64,000 bases of DNA from Apostichopus japonicus. Taxonomy: Eukaryota > Echinodermata > Holothuroidea > Aspidochirotida > Stichopodidae. Made by a program: the position numbers and the translations under genes. Where the stretch lies: the NCBI RefSeq assembly GCF_037975245.1, contig NC_092572.1, positions 33,701,989 to 33,765,988 of the forward strand, given 5' to 3'. Positions 42,101-57,100 of the stretch are shown in pieces; position 1 is the stretch's first letter, and every line of letters begins with the position of its first letter. The notes beneath the pieces are model-generated. The model made no database searches. It saw only the letters and a program-made list of their open reading frames with translations, and was not told where the DNA came from.

Positions 42101-45100
42101 AGATTCACAATAGTAGCTAATGATGAACTTCTACACTCAGCATGTAGTAACTAGTGTTAACAACAGGTTAAAAAACAAATACTGAAATAATGGTGTCAGT
42201 ATGGCTGCATTGTATCAATGACACAGTGGAACAACCACCCATGGATCATGGGAAAGGGTAAACCACCGATAGGGTTTGCTCTGAAGAAAACAACTATCCA
42301 CATCAATGTCTTAACTTCCTTACATGCTGTTAACTTACTGTTAGTCATTCCTTAGAAAGTGGGAGGGTGTGCCTATACTCTCATGTTAACTTTGCCATTG
42401 CATAGTTATGTTCCAAATAATGAGGTTTTGTTACAGTAAGTGCTGAGTATTACATGTTCAAGTTTGTTAGCATTATGTAAAGAATTGTAAGACTTGTAAT
42501 AATCTTGCTTTGAACAACATCAGCAACAAATATCAATCCTCTGTGAGTAATTTTAATTTGAGTATTTGTAAATAATTATGTGTAATAGTTTAGCTTGTAG
42601 ACCTCTGTCTTTAGTTATTTCAGTGACAACAATATACTTGGAACTGATAAATGCAAAAAGAAAGATCAAAATGTAATGCATATGAGGTTGTAAGATTTAA
42701 ATATATATACATAAAAATTATCAATTTTATAAATGGAGGAATAATAGTTTTGACAAATAAGCAGATATATGTGTCCTCATATACTACAAATACTAGCAAA
42801 GAAAAAGACCATTAAGGAGACCACTCTTCACTGAAAGCAATATTGTAAGATATTCCTGCTGATTGTCCCTGAACTTCTGATTATTTATATTGCAGACAAC
42901 TTACCTTCCAATACACTGCAAATGGAGCTTTGGATCAACAAGGATGGAGGAGTGCTAGAGCTTCCAGATACCGGTGTCAGCTTAGAAATACCTCCTGGTG
43001 CTCTGGAGAAGGATCAGTTAATCCAGATGAGAATTATTCCATATAATTTCCAGGGTGATTCTGATCTTTCATTCAGTAGTAATTCATCACTTGTGGTTGA
43101 GCTCCTGCCTAGTAACCTAAAGCTACTGAAACCAGCAAAACTGACATTGCCTCACTGCTTGGTTCTCAAGAAAGGGTGTGAATGGAAAGCAAAGATATAT
43201 AGCAGCCATCATGAAGAAGGTAAATTTAAATGTAGTAAATCACTTAATAATGCGCCATAAATCCAGAACAGAAGGCTTGTTGAAAGGTGCAGTCGAGGGC
43301 TTAAAGATGAAAAAATCTATAAAACAGAAATGTCTTCAGCTGGGATTTGAAACATTGAGGTGGCTTTCTTGATGTTAAGTGGGATGTTGTTCCACAATGT
43401 AGAGGCAGCGATTATGAAAGCCTTGGAACCACATGAAGAAAGTCTGACCTTTGTAACTTTAAGAAGTGCCTGATTAGAGGACCTCAAGTCAAGGGATGGT
43501 TGATATGGGCTCAATTAGTTCTTCAGGTAATCTGGGGCCATTCCACTCTTCAAACACTTGTAGGTGAGAAGCAGCAGCTTAAATTCAATGCGGGCAGATA
43601 TTGGCAGCCAATGTAGGTCTTCAAGCACTGGTGTTATATGACTTAACTTAGGAGTTTTGGCACTAATTCGTGCTGCGGTGTTATGAATCCATTGCAGTCT
43701 ATTTATTTGTGCATGTGTAATTCTATAGAGCAAATGCACAAGTATTGCTTTTAAATTTATTTCAGCTGTAGTAATATGGTTCTCTTTGACAGTCATGCAG
43801 TTTATAGACTAACTCCTGCATAATACAATCCATCTGTCATATAAAAACAACCATTTAAAGATTACTTTTATATTTAAGAAAACTTAAGTACCTTTATTTT
43901 TCATTTTGACTCTTCAGGCAACCATCCTCTGTGGGAACCACAACCGGACACACCTTATTTACTAAATGAGGGAAATTGCATTATCGAATTAAGAACTTTC
44001 AGCTGGGAGAAATTTGACATCGGTGATGAAATTGTTGAAGGGAAACGTATCGTGTTGTATGCTGCTAAACATCTGACATCTCATAAAGCTAAAGTACATA
44101 TTGATATTGGTTATTACTTGGATTTAGTAGGCGGTGAAGAGGTGAGTTTAAAATCACATTGGCTATGGTAGTAATGGTGCGTACTAGCTGGTCACATACA
44201 AAGGTTACCACATATATTAATATTTACGATTGTTTGAATTTACACAGAGTTGAAATGAGGGAATGATATCACAAATTAATATTGGCTATTATTTGAACTG
44301 AATACCAAACGTTAAAGGAATAATGTTTATTCACATATAAAATCATAGAATTTTGTGTATATTGTAGATCTACTTGGGGCTCATCGAATGAGGTTAACCT
44401 GCATGCTGCTTTTTGACTGTTACATTATCTATCACAAAGAGGAGGTTATTTTACACTTTGATATATGTATCATCCTGTCACCTGTACATATGCATGAATC
44501 CTTCCTTTCTTTCCTTTTCTGTTTGAAGAATGTCAGTATGAACAAAGTCTCTGTGCTGCAAAAAAAGTCTGCGTTACTTTTGAAAGAAGGACGATTACCT
44601 CTTAAATTCTATTTTGTCAAAACTGAGCCGCCTGATTGGAACATTCACCCTGATGAAGAAAACCCAAAAGTATGGAGGATTTTTATTCAACCAAAGTGTT
44701 CGATAATAAACCTTTCATGTTAAGACTGATGTTAACAGTTCTTTTGGGGGATTTATCCTAGTGATATAAGAGTGAGCACTGCTCTAATATGTCCCAAACG
44801 GCTTCGAAAGAACCACTATAAAACGTGACAAATGTTTCTGTAGAAATAATTTGTTTCATTTCCATAAAATACATAAGTGATTGCTTAAATATTTTACAGC
44901 CTAAAAGGGATGTAGGAAATTATTCAAAATATATTAAAAGGGCGTTTCAACTAACAGGTGTCTGTAAAACAAACTAGTTATATGTACGTGATAGCAGGCA
45001 ATACGTTTTGCTCCCAATACCAACTTGGGCATTGGCTAATGAACAATATTAATTGGTTTCATGCCAAAGGCAGGAACAGACTTTGTGGACATAATGACGA

Positions 45101-48100
45101 GTGTGTGTTAATGTAATCATAATCGATCCAAAAATCATGTTCAATATATAGATCCAACTTTAAGGTCAGTAGGTAAAAGAACCTTTGTTTATGGCCAAAG
45201 GAAGTCAAAATAGGTCAAATATGAGAGTCTTGTAAACCATGTGTTTAACTGCAGAGTAAAAATTTGCATGAAGGTCTTACAAATATGTGGCTCCACCTAA
45301 GTGAGTTGAAGGAACAATGCGACAAGGCAGCTGTGTGTAGATAAAAGCTCAGTGTACTCAGCCATGTTGTAGAAACTAAAGCATGAATCAATATTGTACA
45401 TAATATGTTCATATGTCATAGCTATAATAAAAACATTATGCTTGTTGTGGAGATGGAAGCTCAATTAGAGGTTAAGTTTTTTACACATGATAACAACAAA
45501 TGTAAAACTTTGATGCAGCTCATACTAATAGATAGGACCACATTGGTGTATTAAATACTCTCGTAGAAGTTGTAGTATGCCTGTTGGCAGTCTGGTTTAC
45601 CTGTACTACCAACATATATAGTTGCTATAAATATGATGGTAAAATTGAAATATTTTGAATATATTTATTCGTTTTCAATTTAATACCTTCCTTTTTTACA
45701 CCAGGATATACCATTCATCAGAGCAGCTACTGTGAATGGACATTTCCATACATTTGTATTCAATAAGAAAGGTACTCTGGAGACGAACGAATGTTCATGT
45801 TACTTCAAAGCTGGACAAGAATCAGACCTTACAGACTTAACCTTTGGATTAGAGGTTTGTTATTTATCATGATTCATGCTAATTTAGGTTACATACACAT
45901 TACATCGATGTTACCAACATAGCTTCCCTCAGAATAAAAACCCAGTGACTCCAAATCTCAAAATTAGTGTTGATTACTTCATGTTTATGTTCAGATCATT
46001 GCTAACCTTTTTGCTAATTATTTATAAAATAATTCAATAAATCAAACTTAGAGTTCCTGAAGGTTTAAACCTAGCAGGATCTTCAGAGGCAGACATAAAG
46101 GAAAAGGGAGGAAAACAGATCAAATATACATTTTAACAGACATGATAAAGCTGTTTGGGACACTAGACAATGAATGGGGTAAAATTATAACAATGGGCAG
46201 TGAAATAAAATGACAAAGGAGGTGAATGGATTACTGAAGATGAAATTGGAGGAAGCATGTAAACCATGCAGTGGACTATAATTATGAAAAAAGTCAGGAA
46301 AAGAGAATTTAACAAAATCAAGTAAGAAATGATGAGTCTATAAGGTGGCAACAAAGGGATTAGGCTGAAAAGGGACTGCTATGTTGCTTAATGATAGCTG
46401 ATCTGATGAAATACTTTTGTGTGACAAGATTGCTAATGGCAAGTTCAACTTAATTGTATCAGTAATTGTACACATGAAATTAGCTTAATCTTTGACCGTG
46501 CAGTACATTGCACATTGGTGAAATCAAATCAAAGTTGGAATGCCATTCCACTGTGTCATTATGGATCCAGTTCCTTTTGTTTGAAGCACATATCTAGTTA
46601 TTACAAGTAACAGACTTACACCAAACAAAAATTATTATTAGTGATGATATTTGTGTATTGCAATTATTTAAATATGTCATCGTACTGTTTAACTGAAATG
46701 TGTATCATAGACTGCCTACATGATAATGGAGACTAAATTTAAGTTCCAGATGATAAGTACATTGTATTTATACTGTGAATCGACAAATATTTGAAGATAT
46801 ACAAGTTGCTTGTTTCATAATATCTTTTAGATTTATAAGAACTCCAGTAGACACTGATAACTGAGATGATTAAGTCAATGGAATTTTCTAAAATGTCATA
46901 CAGTGCATTCAGAGGCAGCACCAGAAATTCAAAAGTGGTGTGTGGGAGGTAAACAGAAATTGGGCGAATTTTGAAGTGTAAAAAAGTACCTTTGTAAAGT
47001 GGACATCACAGAAAAACTTTAGGTGCTTGAGAACATGTCATACCCCCCTCCCCCAGCTTCATTAGTGACCCAAATTTAGTTATGAAACATTTTATTTTGC
47101 ATTAAATAAAAAAAATTCATTCATCAATACATTCATCATTTTTAATTGTGGGATGTTGATTGATTTAGAAGCCAAATTTGTTGCATATTGACTGCAGTGA
47201 CTAGCAATTTTAAGGACAATATATATGTGAGAGGAAATGACGATAATTCTGCATCTTTTTAGCAATCAACAAAACATAACTTTAACAGGAGTGATATTCA
47301 TACAAGTACACGATTAATGAAACCTCACCCAACTTATGTTAAACCTTTTTTCTCCTGAATAGCTAGTATTCATGTTAAACCTATAAAGCATGTGGGAACT
47401 TGCATACAAAATATACGTGAATGCAATTTTTGGTTACGATGCTGAAGGCTCATTAACCATTGCATTCGTATTGCCGTATGTATGTGTGTGTATGTGACAT
47501 GAAGGTTGTAAGTACATGTTCTGTGCAACAACAATTTTTACCTCTTTTAATATTAATGTGTGGGCTTCATAGAAATTCATCAAAACTAGCTTGTAAACAT
47601 GATATCTCAACAAAGACAAGTTGAATCAATGTCATACTAGGTAGACAGATGCCCTATGATGTGTAGATGTGCCCTATCGTTAGTGTCTTCCATCTCATGA
47701 AAACTAATGAGTGGACAGGGCTTGCCATAAATTTCTTTAAAATGTAAATATCTCTGCAACCGTAGGTCCCATTTAGTTTATACTTAGTATAGTGCTGTAA
47801 GTACAGAGTATGTACCAATGTTCCATCTTTCATCCTTGACATATTAGGTTTTTCACGCTACATTCATACAATCAACCGTGTCGTTTTCCATGTGCATATA
47901 TGGATATTAATCAGTGACATAAAATTCTTAATGAGATATCTCTTAAAGTTAAAAGTCCATGTGTAACATATATTTTTCTTGTTTTCTGATGTTAGGATGG
48001 AGAGGCAGATTCTACAGCTAGCAGCTCTAATAAAGTAGTTGATGCAGGACTATCTCAGTCACAGAAGAAGACTGGTGATGAAAGTGTAACTGTCAAACAA

Positions 48101-51100
48101 CCCCTAGAAAACATTGATCCACAAGTCAGAACAGAAAGTCTCAGGGTAATAATTTACATATACAAGATTCCGTTGTCCTGGAAACAGTCTTTTTAGAGCA
48201 AATAACACAAATTGGTGCTTTACAGTTTGTCCATACAGTCTGGCCCTTACAGCACACTTACTTTGAGGTTCAAGCTTCATGGTTTGCTATATCATATATT
48301 TCATCATGATTTATTTCCACTAAAATGCTTGCCATCTAGTACTGATGCTGTTTATGATACCTGAGTTTAATGAGGTATGTTCTTGCTGCAGTTAGTTTCA
48401 TTTATGAGACGAAATGTTTCAATAGTAAATGTACTGTAGTAACTTCTAAAGATTTTTGTCATAAGACCAAGCCCGCATGAAACAGTGCCATTTTATGTGA
48501 ATGAGCTTTAACACATTTGAGTGCATCAATTAAATGCTGACTGTGCACCTTTTGCCAACAGTTTGTAATGTTCACAGCTAACACACATGTTTGCAACCTG
48601 TGCACAAGAAGGATACAACCGACACAATGTTGGTTAACAAGTCAACTTTGGAGATTACATAAGTTATGCTAAGTACTGAGCACAACTTCCCAAAGTTTCA
48701 ACCACTTTCTTGTGCATAGATTCAAGTCTTGGGTGCAGCATCAGTTTCTTTGAGCGTGGAAGTGAGACAAACATCAATGCAATCACGTAAATATACTTAG
48801 AGTTTCTGTGAGTGTGCAAACTGAGTAGCAGCAAGCAATTAGTGCTGACTAGGTTTGGGGGTTCTGCTGTTTAATTAAATTTCTTCCCTCAAGAAGTGTT
48901 TATGTTGATCAAATAGTTCCTATAAACTTAATAGATATTAACATGTTCATTTGGGTCCTTTTTTCCCTGGACTGAGTTCGTTGGAAACGCACTATGCAAT
49001 TGATTGACAATGCATGTCTCCCTCCCCTCCCCCCTACCTAGAGTTTTCTTCCCTGCGAACACATGCGTTACAAATTACAGTCAAATTTACTGCCTTAGAT
49101 CAATATCAAAACTGCTATTCTGGTTATGGGATTGTCCTGTACTACAACACAACTTCTTTTGTATGCTTTTGCACTCTTAACAATAATAACAACGTTTCTT
49201 GTGCTTTGAATTGCATCTAGCATTTCAACATGGAAAAAGGTGGGTTTAATCTTGGCTACTGACTTAGCGTTTTGTGGCCAGGAGAGGGTACATTTTAAGA
49301 AATTTTAAATCTCAAGAACATGGGCATCAATTGAGGTTATGTATGCATGGCAGGATATCTGTCTGTACTGTAAACAGTTTAAAGAATTTGGAGTCGTTCA
49401 CAGTTCATTTTAAGTCACCAGTGGTCAAAACTTGAAATCCTTGTAAACACGAGGATCTCTAGATGGGAAACTTTATTAGCTCTCGTATTTAGCATGTGTC
49501 TTTCATATAGTCAGTACAAGAATCCTATTATTTTGGATGAAGGTCACAGGTCATGATGTAAAGCTGAGGTCCAAATATCAAAAGTACTGTATCTTGATAA
49601 CTTTAAGTTCGGAAGAGATAATATATGCATGGTACATTATCCAAATGATAAGTAAAATTGCTCCACAATTTTGTACAGGTGAAAGATCATTTCAGGTTTG
49701 CAGAAGTCAAACCCAACAAAATTTCTAATGGTCAGGTCTCAAGAATCAGAAGGTGAAAGGTCTGTTGAGGTCAACAGATGTCAAAGTATGAAAATCTTGT
49801 GAATTCACCAGAAGTCTAAACTTGTAATCTTGTCTGCACTGCTACATCAAATAATGTGGCAACTAAGGATTCACTAAGCCTAATTGGCTACCTGGTTTAT
49901 TTAGCAATATCCTAACTGTGTGTCTATTAACTCATTTTCAACATATTTATATGCAGGACATATCAGCACCATCCCTCTCAGGCAGTCCTGTGTCATCACA
50001 GTCAGCAGATGTCCCACACTCAAAGAAGAGACGCTATAATGAATCTACAGCTGTACTGATGGTAAAATTAATTCTATTGATCATCTCAGAATATCTTCCA
50101 AAATATTGATAATTTCGATTTTCAAACTATATTAGTAGCAAACAGAAAAGGGAGCCTGTTAAGTACTGGTCACAAGTGACAATGTCGTATGCTGCATTTG
50201 AGCATACTGAATTGAAATGTATAATCTTTTGGAAGGAAATAAAAAAAATTGTATCATATAGCCATGGTCGGACATTCACCATTTTTCAAGCGGATATTAA
50301 ACAATTTCAAGACCGACTTCAAGACCAACTGCTCTTTGTGATTGACTGTAGTGACCTGCTGAGCAACGTTTCGAAAAACTAACCAATAAAAGCAGCAACT
50401 TGCTTTATGATTGCAACTGGACACTGTTTAATATTGGCTGGGAGTTCAGAGTCCCAGAAGCAGCAGCTCTTAAGACGACACTTGTTGACCATTCAAGCAA
50501 TTTTTTAGCACTAAAAGACAAGTCAGATAAAAGAATTACCATGACATTTCTCTGGCATGTATCTCAGGGACTATGCGAGGGTCCAGGGACCTAAACCGTG
50601 GAAGCTCTAGCGTTTTCAGATATCCCTTGTCTTTTGGAAACGAGTTAAAAGCAAAAAATACGTTTTAGAGAGAAAAACAGCACTTAAGTGACTTGGCTTT
50701 TTGAAAATTGACTGCATTGACCAGCTGAGCTATGTTTCTATCAGCAATTTTAAAAGCAAAAAATATGTGTGAAAGAGAGAAATCAACTTATATGGAATGC
50801 ATCTCAAAGCAGTGCTGAGTGTCTAGGGAGGGAGGAACCCCCAGAAGTTGTCAATTTTGAGATATGACTTGTTTCCTTGTAGCGACTTTGAAGAATAATA
50901 GCACATGTCAGGAAGAGGAATTTAATGTCTGTGTGAGGTGTGCCAAGCCTGGAAACCTTTCAGAAACTTCTTGTAGCTATTTTAGCTTCAGCACAGAAAT
51001 ACATAGCATCATCATTGGAATGTATTTCAAAGACCTGTGGGGGATTCATAGGGAAAATAACCACATAGGTGCCACAATTTTGTTAGCCTAATATTACCCA

Positions 51101-54100
51101 AGTAAAGGTAATTGGGCAGAAGGCAAAGTGAGGTTTGTTTACTGCAGCCGGCTTGGAGTCAAATGTGGCGGGGGATTCCCCAATTTTGCAGACACTGGTT
51201 AAATTATGATAATTCTAACCTTGTGATCATTATCAAAAATACCTTTAAAGGATGTGATGTTTGCACAAGGACATGATGAATAAAAACACACCATTTCTTA
51301 AATGTTAAATTTCTTCCTGTAAGCTTGGCCTGAAAGCCTAGTAACCATGGTAAATGATATAAAGCATGTGTGAACTTGCACACATGATTTGTGAATGCAT
51401 TTTGATAATGATAGTACTATATGCATTGCTACATATTGAAAGCGTCATTAGGCAATGTAGGAAAGCTTTAAAATGCGGTAACTCTAAAAGTTGAGAGCTG
51501 CATTACATAATTCCATGTGGATTCACCAAAGTAATTACAATAATTGTTAATTGCAGAAGTCATAGGTGATTTGAGGTCAACAAGTCTAAAGTCCTTGTAA
51601 GCAAACATTATTGAAGTTTACCATGGTAGTTAATATTGACCTCAAATGACCTTTCACCTCCACACAATCAATAGGATTTCATGTTTGTACATGTAATTTC
51701 GATCTGCCTTAGTAACAACATGTATCCTTTCAGTTTTACAACAAATATTAAGCTTGGATGAACTTCATACTTGCTCTATAGAGGTGCTCAAATACAAGAC
51801 TCCTTTGGTCTTTTTGGTAAAGGTCAAAGGTCTGGTAAGGTCAACATAGTCAAAGTATGAAATCTCACGAACAGTTTGTGAATTCACCAGTGGTCAAACT
51901 TTCAATCTTGTCTGCACTGCTACATCAAATATATATTAATCTGGCAAATAACGATTCACTAAGCCTAATTGGCTACCTGGTTTATTTAGCAATATCCTAA
52001 CTGTGTGTCTATTTACTCATTTCAACATATTTATCTGCAGGACGTATCAGCATCATCCCTCTCAGGCAGTCCTGTGCCATCACAGTCAGCAGATGTCCAA
52101 CACTCAAAGAAGAGACGCTATAATGAATCTACAGCTGTAGTGATGGCAAAGCTCATTCTATTGATCATCTCAGAATATCTTGCAAAATATTGATAATTTC
52201 GACTTTAAAACTATATTAGTAGCAAACAGAAAAGTGAGCCTGTTAGATACTGATCACAAGTGACAATGTTGGATGTTGCGCATAGTGAATTGAAATGTAA
52301 AATGGAAGGAAATCAAATATTGTATCATTAAACAATGGTGGTACATTCACCATTTGAATGTTGAATTATTTCATGAGTACGTGTTAATTTATGTATACTA
52401 GGATATTTAATAGGGAGAGGGAATTAAAAAGTACCTGGTTTACTATAAAGTTCATTTCCTGTCTAGTTATTGCAGCTGGAGTTCTTTGATGCATGCCATT
52501 CACCGCATACCAGCATAGCTACACATAAATAACCTGTTGGCCTGTAACTGTTGATGTGTTTTAATGCCTATACCTATAGTATGACTATATAAGTTGCTTT
52601 TAAATTTGACTTACAACTTGCCTTGGACTGAGAAACATTGACTTGTGACTTGGTTTGATTTGCAATAAAGTCAAATGACTTGTGATAGACATGACCTAAT
52701 GATATAAAATTTATATGTAGCTTGGCTTGAATTGAGAAACATTTGTGACTTGCTTTGACTTGTGATAAAATCAAATGACCTGTTACAGTCTTAACCTGCT
52801 GAAATAAACTTTACCTTTGACTCGACTTGAATTGAGAAACATTGTCTGATGTATTGGTGTGTCAAAGAAAATGCCTTGGTTAAAACACTGGATCACAAGA
52901 TGCCAAGTAGAGATTAAATCCTCTGTTTTCTTGATGACCTTATCGTATATACTAATATTTTTACACCCTCTGTGAAATAACTAGTCAAAGTTCCCCAAAT
53001 TTCCAGGAATTTTCCTCTTTTTTTTTTTCTAACTTTCCGAATTCAAACAAAATGATGAATGCCATGGGTGACAAGCACTCGTGGTGCTTTTGTCGGAAAG
53101 AGCTTACTGCAAAATATTATTCTTTCAGCAGAAATATCAAGAGATTCTTTCCCCTTTAAAGTAAGAAGTTCATGTGTAACATATATATTTATATTTATCT
53201 TGTTTTCTGTCGTTAGGATGGAGTGGAAGATTCTGCAGCTAGCAGTTCTTATAAATTAGTTGATGCAGGACTATCTCAGTCACAGAAGAGGACTGGTGAT
53301 GAAAGTCTAACTGCCAAACAACCCCTAGAAAACATTGATCTAGAAGTCAGAACAGAAAGTCTCAGGGTAATAATTTACATATACAAGATTCTGTTGTCCT
53401 AAAAAAGTCTTCTTTAGAACATATAACACAAATTGGTGTTTTACAGTTTGTCCATACTGGCCCTTCAGGCATACCTATTTTGATATTCAAGCTTCATGGT
53501 TTGCTTTCATATATTTCATCATTTATTTCTACTAAAATGCTTGACATTTAGTACTGATGCTGTTTAATGATAACTGATTTCAATGAAGTATGTGCATGCT
53601 GCAGTTAATTACATTTACTATACTGAATTGTTTCAATTGTGAATGCAGTAACTTACAAAGATTTTTGACAGAGCATGCGACCAAGCCCTAATGAAACCGT
53701 GCCATGTTACGTGAATGAGCTTAACAAATAAGGGTATGTCATTAAATGCTGACTGCGCCTCATGCCAACAATTTGTATTGATCACAGCTAACACACATGT
53801 TGCAACTGGAGAAGCATACAAGCGGCACAATGTTGGTTAACAAGTCCACTTTTGGAGATTGCATACAATAAGTTATGCTAAATACTGAGCACAACTTTCC
53901 ACGGTTTCAACTACTGTCTAATTGTGCATAGAGTCTTGGGTGCAGAATCAGTTTCTTGCGTGTGCAAAGTGGAAATGAGTGTACAAACTTCAATCCAGTC
54001 ACGTAAACATGACTTTCTGTGAGTGTGCAAACTGATTAGCAGCATGCAGTTTGTACTGATAAGTTTTGGGGGTTCAGGTGTGTGATTGTAACATTTCTTT

Positions 54101-57100
54101 TCCTCAAAAAAGTGTTTATGCTGATCAAATAGTCCCAATAAACTTAATTGATATTAGCATGTTCATTGGATCCTTTGTTCCCTCTGAGACTTAATTTGTT
54201 GGAAATGCACAATGCAAATGATTGACTATGCATATCCTCCCCCCCCCACCCACCCCAAAGCTTCCTTTCCCCCTCGCACGCCTGCATTCCAAACTAAAAT
54301 CCCATGTACTGCCTTATATCAATATTTAATTTGTTATTCTGGTAGTGGCATTGTCCTGTCCTACAACACAGGTTCTTTTGTTCTCTTTACTCAATAAAAA
54401 CCAATAAAAATAAACTTTCTTGAGTTTTGAATTACATCTAGCAATTCAACATGGGAGAAAGGATGGGCTTAATTTATGGCTACTGACACAACTGCCTTTT
54501 GGGAAAATTATGAATACAGAAAACACATCACAAAGGTACCACATTTCCAGGATAAATCAACAAGATTAGATAATGCAAAATATAGGCTATCAATCATATC
54601 TCAAGTGAGGGACATAACTTTGAGATGGGATATTTCACCAACATTTTAGAATATGTTTTAAGATAGATAAAGTTTCATGTTGTCAGATCGCTGAATATCC
54701 TCATAATTGTGTGATGAATTCATGTGAAAAATTGATTTGTTACAATAGCTCAACTGGGCAAATAAAATGCCCAAATACTATTAGAAAATCATGTTGATAT
54801 TTGTGTCTATTACATAGCTTGTTCGTAAACATGAAGCAAACTACCATGATGAAGCAAAGATGAAGATGAAGCAAAGCATGATGAAGCAAACTACTGAACA
54901 AACTAATGAAGATGAAGCAAACTACCATGTTTACACACGTTTATTCGTTTGATTTGGCTAATCACTTTGCCGTTTTTGGAAGATGGCTTCTTCATTTTTT
55001 TAGGAAGGTGCCCTGTGATGGGGGAAGAAAGATCAGAGTTCAACTTTGATTTATTCTAGAAGCAAATTTTTGCAATGACTACAAAGAAATAATTTCAATA
55101 GACTTTCAATGTTCACAATTTAGTACTTTCAGAATATATAGTTTAAATTACAATGATATCTCAGGTAGAAATTCAAGTGGTTAAAGGACAAATGCTGTTT
55201 AGTCACCGTTGTGGGGTCTCTGAATGAGTGTGTCTCAGTAAGTCCATTGTTCCAACAGATAATGACAAATTTCACATTACCACCTACTTATACTGGTTTA
55301 ATATTACATGTTAACAGTTAGTGATACAATAATGTTCACACTAAGTATGGGAATAACTGTCTCAAAAATAGTTAACATTTTACTGCAACTCAGGAGCTTT
55401 TATGCACACATAAGCCTGCCTGTCTTTGTAAGCTAGACTTCCGTTGCGGACCATTACACTCTTGCGGGTAAAAGAAAAATCAGTGCAAGCATCATCAAAG
55501 GTGATTGTGATTTCATACCAAAAAAAATCCCTTACATTGCATAAGTGACATACTATAAAAAAATAATGTTTGCCCTAGATATGAATCATATCAGCTTGCT
55601 GGTTCTCAACTATCTCCTTTTCCATTTCTTTCTCACAGAATCCTTCTTTGCCATCTCATCAAGGAACTAGAGGAGAAGCTGAAGGGAACCCAGCAGGAGC
55701 TGAAGCAATGACAAAAGATAGCGAAGTAGTGAAAGATTCAACTTTGTGGGTAAGTATTAGGGAGTGAGAACTTCCAAGTATGATTCATGACTTTTGACCA
55801 ATATCTCTCAAAGTCTGCCACTTCTGACTGATACAGCCTGGTTGTTAAATTGAAACAATCGTTGACTGATAACTTGCTTTTTTTCAGTTCGTGATTTGAG
55901 GCCGACATTAAGACATTACTGAAAGTTATACTTGCTACATTAAGGTTGCATGTTGTACACATATTACATCTATACACATCCTACCAATATCAGAAAGTAT
56001 ACATAAAATATTGCCCTATATACTTCCTATTGTTTTAAGAAGTAATATCATGTATATTAATAAGTAGACAAAGCATATTAACAATATTAATATGGCAACA
56101 TAAATGTTTGTTATCTTTTATATTTGGCATGTTTGTATGGTAAGTAAGTTTTTATGTTATTAAATTGTTTACATGAATGGCTGAAATCATTATGCAAATG
56201 GTAGATGGGATTTGATGTTACTTTTTTGCTTCTGCTGCCACACTGGAAAATTCTTTTGAAAGTTTATCATTAGGTAGTACATGAAATTGTTTGAAAAAGC
56301 TAATTTATTTTTGTAACCAAAAATCATTTCAGAAACCAATTATGAGGTATTTTGCCTTATTTGCCTGAAACACTCACATAAGGTTACACCAAAATGTCAA
56401 CCACGGTCTTGCAGTACCTATGTTACATGGTTGCTGATCTTTGCAAAGTACTGAAGGTGTAAAGAAGGACGTTGTGCATCTATCGTATTATCAATTACCA
56501 TATGTAGTGCTGCAGGAGCCACTGATATACTTAACTGAACACTAATGTAACAGACTGCTAATGTGACAGTGGTATTGGTAGCGTGTAAGTGACTGATATA
56601 TTCCATACCTGGCATTAAAGGCTTCGTTTTACCATGGAACTGCAACGATCTAGACAGCTTGGATTGTACTCTTGAAAAGAATAATGTTGCTTTTAGTTTG
56701 TTGTCCCACAAAACATATCTCACAATAATGGAATCATAGCATGTTTAAAGTTCTGTGAGGAACTATGTTCGGTTTGTTCGGATTGACTTTCATGTTATCA
56801 TGGCATTATCTACATGAATCTGTGATATTTGTAATCGATTATGCAATATATGCTCTGTGTGGAAAACGTCTGTCAACCAAATGCATTAAACAACTTCCGC
56901 CTAAAATACCTTTAAAATAACTGTCTTAAATGATACTCTAAAAAACATCAAAGTATGACACTACAAGCACATTGGTAGTATTGAGAATCTGCACTATTTT
57001 CTGCATTCCTGTGTCAACCCTTCTGAGTTTTCTACTCCTTTCCAGGAAACACCTGTGGGACAAACGTGCGGCAATGCTGTGTCTATTATGTGTCTATTTG

